From NCBI GenBank assembly GCA_013400155.1, contig VXBM01000010.1:1849897-1913896 (forward strand): DNA of 64,000 nucleotides. The letters are read 5' to 3'. A program made the translations under genes and the position numbers. Positions 57,001 through 62,099 of this stretch are shown here, piece after piece. The notes below the pieces were generated by a model. The model had not been told where the DNA came from. It did no database searches and saw only the letters and a list, made by a program, of their open reading frames with translations. The stretch is from Helopsaltes ochotensis. Lineage: Eukaryota; Chordata; Aves; Passeriformes; Locustellidae. Within the stretch, counting starts at the first letter, position 1. Each line of letters opens with the position of its first letter.

Positions 57001-58991
57001 TTTAAAACATGTTTTGGAAAAAATTAAAACAAGGAGTCAATGGAGCTACTTCAGGCTAAGTCATGGAGACAGGGTGAACAATATTTGCCTCCCTTTTTAT
57101 CTTTTTAAAACTTTCTTAAAGAAGTTGTTATGATTTATATTATATTTCAGTATGCACAATTTCATTATATCCTAAGTGCTCTAGTGAGCAGAGTGATGCA
57201 CTCATGACACAGTAAGTGGAGGAGAAGAATCAGGAAGGCAGAAATGGCTGAGGAAACAAACCATTTTGACAAAGTAGAGGCTATTTTGAGGAACTATGGT
57301 TATAAATTGTAAATTCAATATCCTTTGTGACCATTCTTACCTGTAAGGTAGTTAGAAGAGTTTGCATCACATAAGTCTTTCCACTAGATGTATGTCCATA
57401 GATAAAGATGGAAGGAAAACTAAACTGCTGACGCTAAGGGGAAAAAAAATGTTGCTGTCTCAATTCTTCTTCTTTTCATTTAACAGATAAAAGATTTAAC
57501 AATGAACTTTCCCCCGAAAGAAAATTTTTTTTAAACTGAGGCATTAAATATAAAACACCAATTATTAAGGAATCAAAAAGATCTTTGCAGAAATGCTGGG
57601 AGGGTAAGTTGCAATAATCAAGTATCACAGAACTGCCAGTGAAACTGCTATAACAAACAACAAAAACACACAGAAAAGCAGTGGGCTCTTAATTCAAATT
57701 AGTTAACTGAGTGAAACAAAATCTTGGCAAGCACAAATTGCAAGTCATACGTTCCCCTAGCTTCTGCAAACACTACAAATTGCTGTTCAGTAGCAACAAA
57801 CAGAAAACAATTAAACAGTGTAAAGGAGGAGATGGTAATGCTTGCTCTTCTTTCACAAAGTTATACTTGATGTATCTATTTATTTAATGGTCCTGGTGCT
57901 GTTTATTTCATGTAATTTTTTTTAAGATGCAGGAAAAATAACTGAATTATTCTTTTTTTTAATTTCGAACAAGTTTTCACATAGGTGAAAATGAAAACAC
58001 AGGTTTGTGTTTTCACTTCTAAGAATTTTGTATATTGACCTAAAAATGAATACAAAAATAAAATTGACACTTTTTATGAAAAACAACAATTTATCCAAGA
58101 TAAAACATTCTTGTGCAAGACATGCAGATTTGAGTACCTGTACATTGATCAAGAATTGAAGTATCTATTTTTAAAAAGAGTTGTTGCCACTATACTTGTA
58201 ACATATACATAAAACTTAAATACTGTAATTTGATGTTATTATTAGTATCCATAATTAAAGACAGAAAACAGATACTAATTTCTAGTTTGCTACTGAATAT
58301 AAGCAGACATTCTGCAAGCAAACTGCTTATAAATTTGCAGATAAAAATCCCCATTTCTTTTTACCACAGCTTTGTGAAGCAGTAACAGAATCAATTACCA
58401 AGCCAGCAATTTCTCCCTCTTATGACCCACCTCAAAACTACTAAGAATCTGAACAATGTAATGTACTTAGAATTCAGGCACTCAGATATTAGATTAACAG
58501 GTCAAAACCAAAAAGACTTTCTACACTGACACTGAAAAACCATTACCCCAGAATTTCAGGTCTGGGAGGAGGAGACTGACTCCCTGGTACTAACTGGCAA
58601 AGAGAGTAGAGTTGTGACAAAATCAGGCTTCAGGGAGACAAGCATTCAAATAGCTATTCAAATAGGTCCTTCCAGCTGCAAGACATCTTTCAACCTTCCA
58701 ACATACTTGAACCTACTGCCAAACACTAATGTTAAAGATGGTAACAAAAAATTAAATTTTAACAGAGGCAATCAAAGCATGTTCCTAGTGACATCCCAAA
58801 AACTCCCTTAAATTTCTGTTCTCCCCCGAGACAGCAGAATGCCTTTGTTCTATTCAAACACAGAATGCGAAGAGCACTACCTCGCCAAAGATTGACAGTA
58901 ACATGGACACCTGGGATTCTCGACAAGGCACCAAACTTTCCAAGTGAAGCAGGTCAGCTGCTGGGTATGCTGGATGTTCAAGATTAGGCAT
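1..58991 (-). CDS. ORC5: Origin recognition complex subunit 5, 14 coding exons, 3' end truncated by window edge
   Basis: ORC5 is the AAA+-like subunit of the nuclear six-protein origin recognition complex, which marks replication origins and helps load the MCM2-7 helicase; it binds ATP but is not thought to be the main hydrolysing subunit. The joined exons give 444 codons in one open frame that follow vertebrate ORC5 end to end. Walker A is GHTSSGKT at residues 50-57. The Walker B strand LYIVLD is at about 132-137, with Arg rather than Glu after the Asp (Lys in human), which fits weak or absent hydrolysis. The conserved C-terminal blocks ELPYYSKFLLIAAYLASYNP (314-333) and SIVDSRVAPTANIFSQ (380-395) are present. 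All 13 introns are GT-AG with matching phase. The expected length is about 447 residues (human 435), with a 13-residue N-terminal extension and one residue fewer near residue 90. The final three codons and stop lie beyond base 1. Human exon number, as I recall it, is also 14. Confidence 0.97.
36..3523 (-). other. ORC5 intron 13
   Basis: GT-AG intron of about 3.5 kb. It is AT-rich with short poly-A/T runs and a small TA/CA-rich stretch near 2,215-2,250. Open frames on both strands are short and unrelated to known proteins as far as I can tell. Nothing else is recognised. Confidence 0.85.
3524..3636 (-). CDS. ORC5: ORC5 coding exon 13 (residues 396-432 plus two bases)
   Basis: It encodes ITSLVTLQLLSMVGQNDQLD then GPRYKCTVSLDFIRAIA and two bases of a split Arg (CG|G). 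The human match is ITSLVTLQLLTLVGHDDQLD. The acceptor is GTAG|ATC and the donor is CG|GTAAGC. Confidence 0.96.
14368..14715 (+). mobile_element. CR1 LINE fragment (3' region), plus orientation
   Basis: The text runs through landmarks of the CR1 3' end in order: CACTCTCTACAA, GGGGATTGGCCTCTTCTCT, GGCCTCATGTTGCACCAGG, AGAATTTCTTCACTGAAA, GAGTCACCATCCCTGG, CTTGGACTTGATGACCTTGG and a terminal AATGATTTTATG resembling the CR1 tail repeat. It is 5'-truncated, as usual for CR1, and lies antisense to ORC5. The adjoining 13,950-14,367 is unusually GC-rich and may or may not belong to it. Confidence 0.88.
16449..16502. repeat. Perfect inverted repeat, 16-bp arms, 22-bp loop
   Basis: GGATTTAGCCATACAA at 16,449-16,464 has its exact reverse complement at 16,487-16,502. 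Outside the arms the pairing decays quickly. No target-site duplication is evident. Confidence 0.9.
17383..17427. repeat. Perfect inverted repeat, 17-bp arms, 11-bp AT loop
   Basis: The arm at 17,383-17,399 (ACTGGAATTATATTTTT) is exactly complementary to 17,411-17,427. The loop is TA-rich, which suggests a palindromic AT expansion or cruciform-prone site. Confidence 0.9.
18789..19060 (-). mobile_element. CR1 LINE fragment, minus orientation
   Basis: Read on the plus strand it begins AGAATCACAGAACGGTTGAG and continues with GGTCATTGGGTCCAACCTCC, GCTCAAGCAGGGCCATC, GAGCAGGCTGCCCAGAACC and a diverged AGTAAAGAAGCATTTCCTG, the reverse of the CR1 3' end. It is in the same sense as ORC5. The distal boundary is vague; similarity fades after about 19,060 and may extend to about 19,230. 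Confidence 0.88.
21028..21046. repeat. (TA)n microsatellite
   Basis: An uninterrupted alternating TA tract of about 19 bases in intron 12, likely to be polymorphic. Confidence 0.9.
28609..28624. repeat. Short TAGAA pentamer tandem
   Basis: Three consecutive copies of TAGAA followed by a broken copy. Confidence 0.8.
34440..34640. other. Extremely AT-rich block in intron 12
   Basis: About 200 bases made almost wholly of A and T, with overlapping TTTTAAATT and AATTTAATT motifs and almost no C or G. It is a candidate low-stability or matrix-attachment-type stretch; no function can be read from the sequence alone. Confidence 0.7.
35781..35891 (-). CDS. ORC5: ORC5 coding exon 12 (residues 359-395)
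   Basis: It encodes 37 codons, [20 protein letters not shown] then YSIVDSRVAPTANIFSQ, essentially identical to human, in the C-terminal winged-helix region. The acceptor is TTGCAG|ACC and the donor is CAG|GTGAGT. It is followed by the 32-kb intron 12. Confidence 0.97.
35892..39208 (-). other. ORC5 intron 11
   Basis: GT-AG intron of about 3.3 kb between exons 12 and 11. It contains one CR1-like remnant at 36,240-36,336. Nothing else is recognised. Confidence 0.85.
36240..36336 (-). mobile_element. CR1-like remnant, minus orientation
   Basis: ACCACAGAATGGCTTGTGTTGG followed by TAGGGAGCTTTATGATTTC is a degenerate CR1 3' end read in reverse, and CTGGACAGAGTATTCCAGA 50 bases later resembles another CR1 segment. 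The pieces are closer together than in a full element, so an internal deletion is likely. Confidence 0.6.
39209..39256 (-). CDS. ORC5: ORC5 coding exon 11 (residues 343-358), 48-base exon
   Basis: It encodes exactly 16 codons, HHGKIRKTNFMKKHEK, a basic linker matching human HHGKIKKTNFLKKHEK. Both ends are phase 0, so skipping it would keep the frame. The acceptor is TTGCAG|CAT and the donor is AAG|GTATGT. Confidence 0.96.
39257..42228 (-). other. ORC5 intron 10
   Basis: GT-AG intron of about 3.0 kb. It has a short CA/TA-rich stretch near 41,395-41,425 and a poly-A run near 40,940. No repeat family or exon is recognised. Confidence 0.85.
42229..42341 (-). CDS. ORC5: ORC5 coding exon 10 (residues 305-342)
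   Basis: It completes Gly305 and encodes LSAHTHMELPYYSKFLLIAA then YLASYNPVRTDKRFFLK. This is the most conserved part of the C-terminal half (human LSAHTHVELPYYSKFILIAA). The acceptor is TTATAG|GA and the donor is AAG|GTAACA. Confidence 0.97.
42342..44475 (-). other. ORC5 intron 9
   Basis: GT-AG intron of about 2.1 kb with unique-looking AT-rich sequence; nothing recognised. Confidence 0.85.
44476..44528 (-). CDS. ORC5: ORC5 coding exon 9 (residues 287-304)
   Basis: This 53-base exon completes a split Ser and encodes SQWERLQHDGGEPGQLK, then the first base of a split Gly. The human counterpart is SQWEKLQKDDTDPGQLK, so this linker diverges while its ends are conserved. The acceptor is TTTCAG|C; the donor G|GTATCA is weak and may permit skipping. 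Confidence 0.94.
44529..46643 (-). other. ORC5 intron 8
   Basis: GT-AG intron of about 2.1 kb. It has a poly-A run near 45,112-45,124; nothing else recognised. Confidence 0.85.
46644..46734 (-). CDS. ORC5: ORC5 coding exon 8 (residues 257-286, split codons at both ends)
   Basis: It encodes NERDTRKLWKNIEPHLKKAM then QTVYLREIS, flanked by two-base partial codons (Ala in, Ser out). It is close to human SERDTRKLWRNIEPHLKKAM. The acceptor is CTGCAG|CA and the donor is CCAG|GTAATT. Confidence 0.95.
46735..47292 (-). other. ORC5 intron 7
   Basis: GT-AG intron of about 560 bases, slightly richer in GC than its neighbours; nothing recognised. Confidence 0.85.
47293..47341 (-). CDS. ORC5: ORC5 coding exon 7 (residues 241-256 plus one base)
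   Basis: This short 49-base exon encodes AALNFTKYCEPVVRGE, matching human AVLNFPKYCEPVVKGE, then the first base of a split Ala codon. The acceptor is CTGTAG|GCA and the donor is GAAG|GTAAGG. Confidence 0.95.
47342..49008 (-). other. ORC5 intron 6
   Basis: GT-AG intron of about 1.7 kb. It holds a poly-T run at about 47,715-47,730 and the CR1 element at 48,697-48,912. Confidence 0.85.
48697..48912 (+). mobile_element. CR1 LINE 3' end, plus orientation
   Basis: This is the best preserved CR1 in the window: ACTAGATATAAGGAAGAC, CAGGCTGCCAGAGAAGCTGT, GGATGCCCCATTCCTGGAAG, GCCAGGTTGGATGAGGCTTT, CCCATGGCAGGGGAGCTGGA and the signature end GGTCCCTTCCAACCCAAACC then ATTCTATAATG. It is 5'-truncated at about 215 bases and antisense to ORC5. 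Confidence 0.94.
49009..49139 (-). CDS. ORC5: ORC5 coding exon 6 (residues 197-240)
   Basis: It completes the split Gly and encodes 43 codons, from HLQKILSQNHPPEYSADFYA to REL-RHL. The stretch AAYINILLGVFYMVCRDL is almost identical to human. The acceptor is CAACAG|GA and the donor is CTG|GTGAGA. Confidence 0.96.
49140..49491 (-). other. ORC5 intron 5
   Basis: GT-AG intron of about 350 bases, the shortest of the gene; no repeat seen. Confidence 0.85.
49492..49603 (-). CDS. ORC5: ORC5 coding exon 5 (residues 160-196 plus first base of 197)
   Basis: It encodes TDRNVTVVLLSEIVWELFRP followed by NIGCFEPFTMYFPDYSI, then one base of a split Gly codon. LLSEIVWE matches human FLSEIVWE and belongs to the AAA+ core. 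The acceptor is TGTAG|ACT and the donor is G|GTAAAC. Confidence 0.96.
49604..51878 (-). other. ORC5 intron 4
   Basis: GT-AG intron of about 2.3 kb; nothing recognised beyond mild GC enrichment near 50,690-51,130. Confidence 0.85.
51879..51953 (-). CDS. ORC5: ORC5 coding exon 4 (residues 135-159, Walker B)
   Basis: It encodes 25 codons in phase 0: VLDRAEQLREMEANILPAFL then RLQEL. Asp137 completes the Walker B strand; the next residue is Arg, where hydrolytic AAA+ enzymes have Glu. The acceptor is AAAAG|GTT and the donor is TTG|GTAAGT. Confidence 0.96.
51954..55440 (-). other. ORC5 intron 3
   Basis: GT-AG intron of about 3.5 kb, AT-rich and unique-looking; nothing recognised. Confidence 0.85.
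55441..55638 (-). CDS. ORC5: ORC5 coding exon 3 (residues 69-134)
   Basis: It encodes 66 codons in phase 0, from LPHVFVNCVEYFTSRLLLEE to DQTLYI, and is the largest coding exon. The acceptor is CTTCAG|CTT and the donor is ATT|GTAAGT. The Ser-rich stretch SCSSSTGQTSPVHC at about residues 87-100 is poorly conserved with human and one residue shorter; this is the most variable loop of the protein. The exon ends inside the hydrophobic strand that leads into Walker B. Confidence 0.96.
55639..57340 (-). other. ORC5 intron 2
   Basis: GT-AG intron of about 1.7 kb. It contains an unexplained GC-rich patch at about 56,690-56,890, described in the findings. Confidence 0.85.
57341..57433 (-). CDS. ORC5: ORC5 coding exon 2 (residues 38-68, Walker A)
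   Basis: It encodes 31 codons in phase 0, beginning RQQFSFPSIFIYGHTSSGKT and ending TLLTTLQ. The GHTSSGKT P-loop is the nucleotide-binding Walker A motif (human GHTASGKT). The acceptor is TTAG|CGT and the donor is CAG|GTAAGA. Confidence 0.96.
57434..58880 (-). other. ORC5 intron 1 of the coding region
   Basis: GT-AG intron of about 1.4 kb with a weak GTAGTG donor; nothing recognised inside. Confidence 0.85.
58881..58991 (-). CDS. ORC5: ORC5 coding exon 1 (residues 1-37, contains start codon)
   Basis: It encodes the N-terminus and ends with LLSIFGE before donor GAG|GTAGTG, a rather weak site. Residues HLESLVPCRESQVSM align with human HLENVVLCRESQVSI. The ATG has A at -3. An in-frame TAG at 59,016-59,018, nine codons upstream, makes this the first in-frame ATG of the exon. 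The 13 codons before the position of the human initiator Met are extra; that Met position is CTG (Leu14) here. A good acceptor (pyrimidine tract then CAG) places the exon's 5' border at about 59,064, so about 73 bases of it are 5' UTR. Confidence 0.93.
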
Positions 58992-59064
58992 TTTGGTATT
59001 TCTGTAGTTAGTCACCTAAACATGCATGTCCCTTTTGAGGTGCAGAGACAACAAATAAAGTGAT
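58992..59064 (-). other. ORC5: ORC5 5' UTR part of the first coding exon
   Basis: The reverse strand has CTTTTTATTTTCCAG immediately before 59,064, a textbook pyrimidine-tract acceptor. The 73 bases from there to the ATG contain an in-frame TAG (59,016-59,018). This implies that the 5' UTR starts in an upstream exon. A closer AG at 59,002-59,003 is an alternative border but lacks a pyrimidine tract. Confidence 0.65.
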
Positions 59065-60199
59065 CTGGAAAATAAAAAGTTTTCATTATCATTTGCTTCC
59101 ATACATTAAAGGAAAAGGAACAGCAATTGACATAAAATCTAAACAGATATTCCAGCTCAAGATAAGATGATATGACAGACTTAAAAGACTTTGGCAAAGT
59201 TGGACTTAACCATGTAAGGCATTACACAGACATTTCCACATCAGGCAAAATCCAAAAAAGAAATGGAAAGGTATACAGGATATGACCAAATCAATAGAAG
59301 AAAGAATTAGCCTAGCTTGGTTAACTGAGGAATTACACATTTAATTCTAGTTTTATATACATTTAAAAGTAGCAAGAGAATAAAAATGAGTAAAGTAGAT
59401 TAGTCACAGATCATCACCTCCCTGAACAGTCAATAAACAAGAATTTACAAACAACAGGAAAGAGGTAGGACATAGGGAAAGGTAAGGATGACTAAGTAAT
59501 AGACCTCTGCCTGCTAACAGGAATGTTAACCTCATCTTGAAACAAGCAGAGGCATGCAAAGAAAATTCAGTTGATGGTAAAGGCTGGAAATACTCCTTAA
59601 AAATAGTAGGAGTCCAAACCAGTTACATGAGACTGTAATATTATTAATGATAATCTACCTTTTAGACAAGGACTAGATAAGGAAAAACAAAGGTGTTGAT
59701 TGCTGTAACACTGGGATGGCTGAATTGTAGTGACAGAATATAGAAAAACACCTCAGTCAAAGATATTCTTTGTCTGCACTCCTAAAACTGCTGGAAAGAT
59801 GGGACTTTTACCTGTTGCCATACAGACAATATGGAGAGAGACAACTGAAATAACCTCAACAGCTGGATTCTGACTTTGTCAAACACAACACAACAATCAA
59901 AAAGAAAGTTCAGAAATTTCATTAAGGCAATAAAAATATCTCATCAACTGACAAGATTATCTATATGTTATCAAGACCAAGATAAAAAACAAAGCACTCC
60001 CAACTATTTTAAACGTAAGTATTTATGGACAAATACAATATGCTAGTTAAAAGTACAACAGCACAGGAAAAAAGGTCAGGTTAGCAGAAGGAAACCAGAA
60101 ATAGCAAGGTAAAGGGAAAACAAACTGTTCTGAAGGAAAAATGCAGTAGTGGATTGCACTAACAGGAGAGCTACTGGGGTACAAGGAGGTTTGTAAACA

Positions 60200-60279
60200 C
60201 AAATGTATTTATGGAAATACCTTAAAATAAAGTTCCTTTTGGGACCAATCTCTGGTAAGTATTTCCATAAATAGATTTG
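60200..60279. repeat. Imperfect inverted repeat, 21-bp arms (20/21), 38-bp loop
   Basis: 60,200-60,220 (CAAATGTATTTATGGAAATAC) pairs with 60,259-60,279 with a single mismatch; beyond that, CTTA/TAAG adds four pairs after a one-base bulge. The total stem-loop is about 80 bases. Confidence 0.85.
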
Positions 60280-60571
60280 AGAAAATATTTTTTCTTTTAT
60301 TTTTACTGCCTTCAGTGTTTTCTGAGGTAAAAGCTGGGAATCATCAATAGAAAAATAAGTGGAATTAAGGAGGAAAAATGGATCTCCCGATGATATAAGT
60401 AATTCAGTACTTGTAGTACACCTACTTGAAAGTAATCACATCACACATAACAAGGACTACAGTTAGATATCAAGAAACTAAGTCTGACGTAACTTGAAAA
60501 ATAAGTTTATAATTCAATCAGGTATTAAGTATGGGAAATCAAAGTAATGCTGCTATCAGGGGCAAACCCCT

Positions 60572-60583
60572 CCCCCCCCCCCC
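60572..60583. repeat. Poly-C run
   Basis: Twelve consecutive C residues following ACCCCT; a length-variable homopolymer prone to sequencing error. Confidence 0.85.
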
Positions 60584-61796
60584 AATCACATGTATCAAGC
60601 AAACTATTTCCTATACAGAGAATCATACAAATAGCCTTGGCCCTTTTTACCAGCTTTGAACGGGTCTGAGCATCTCTCCACCATATCTATTCAGATATCT
60701 ATTCAAAATGGAATGAAGACACAAAAACTCAAATAGCTTCATTACGGTTGCTCTCTAAAAAATTAGCTAAGTATATCAAGGACGAAAAGAAAAAAAATAC
60801 GACAGGAGACTCTAAAACCAAGGACAAACAAGGGGGGGAAAAGTTATAGAAAAGGCTGAACAAATTGTGTAAATATAAGGAAAGAAAGACAGCCTTTTTG
60901 CTTCACTGGCTTTCACATGAAAACAGGGCTTGAATGTGTCCTAAATGCATCTGAAGCCATAAAGTACTTCAGCTTTTCAAGGCCAGGCAAACTTCCCTCC
61001 GGGGAAGCACAAACCACCTGGTGATGGCACCGTATGTGCCAGCCCTGTCTGCTTCTCACACCCCTGCAAGTGGCAACTTGCACCTAACACATTCCGGACC
61101 CTGGACGCAAACCAACATCTCTACTGGCTATACGTAGGTGTCTTAATCTCCAACGGGATTCCATTCACGAGCTCACAAGGATGCTTAGAGCAACGTGTTC
61201 ACAAAACAATTCATTTAGATTAAATGGCAATGATAACACAAAGATAAGTATCAGCCAAAGCTGAATTCAGGATGCCCCAGCCCAGGGAAGGTTGTACGTT
61301 TGACTCCTGCCAGACTAGGAAGGTGCAAAAAGCACTTTTCAGCTGAGACCGAGTAAGGCTGTTTAAGAGCACAAGTTAAACTTCACGGCGGGACTTCATT
61401 GTTTACTAGGACTTCCCTCAACTCACAGGTCCGAAAATACCTACATTTGATATACTTAGCAGCAGCCTTTCCACACTCTAGCATAAAAGATAACATATAA
61501 AAATGACTGAATTTAACAGATTAGCACGGCTCTGTGTCCCCTCAGGCCCGACAAGCCCCTGAGCCAGCACGGCCGTGCCTTGAGTGGGGGAGCAACTACG
61601 ACTCCCGGCCTCCACCGAGGGCGGCTTAAGGACTCCTTCCGCCACACGTGTGTGAGGCTGAGGGTGCTCCCGGCCCAGGGGGCGACTCAGCCCGCGGCGG
61701 GTTTCGCTCCCGTACCCATTCCCACCCGGAAAGCGGAGCAAAAGCAGCTCTGCCCTTTCTGCTCGTCACTGCGCGCCTTCCCGCCCGCCCCGGCTC

Positions 61797-61855
61797 NNNN
61801 NNNNNNNNNNNNNNNNNNNNNNNNNNNNNNNNNNNNNNNNNNNNNNNNNNNNNNN
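61797..61855. other. Assembly gap (59 N)
   Basis: 59 undetermined bases inside the CpG island; any open frame drawn across them is unreliable. Confidence 1.
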
Positions 61856-61924
61856 CTCCCGGGCCCGCGCGCAGGCGCCGCGGCCACGGCGGGTCCGCCT
61901 GGGGCGGGGCGGCCGTGAGGGGAG

Positions 61925-62059
61925 TCCGCCGCTTACTCAGGCGGGTATCCCGCGGATATCCTGTTATCCTCCCAGGAGAGCCGCCGGGGCGCTCTGCCGC
62001 CTACCCAGCCGGGTGTCCCAGGGATATCCTGTTGTCCTCCCAGGAGAGCCGCCGGGGCG
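61925..62059. repeat. 68-bp tandem duplication in the CpG island
   Basis: Two adjacent copies with a period of 68 bases start at 61,925 and 61,993. They share GGATATCCTGTT, TCCTCCCAGGAGAGCC and GCCGGGGCG, and differ at scattered positions (for example CTTACTCAGGCGGG versus CCTACCCAGCCGGG). Confidence 0.9.
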
Positions 62060-62099
62060 GGAGCCCCAGGGCCGAGGCGTTTCTCCCAAAGGGCCAGGC

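Larger units (their letters stand above)
59065..61539. other. Inferred ORC5 5' intron or upstream region
   Basis: About 2.5 kb of non-coding sequence between the first coding exon and the CpG-rich block, containing a long imperfect hairpin (60,200-60,279) and a poly-C run. A donor-like CCT|GTGAGT on the minus strand at 61,426-61,421 could end a non-coding first exon. Confidence 0.5.
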
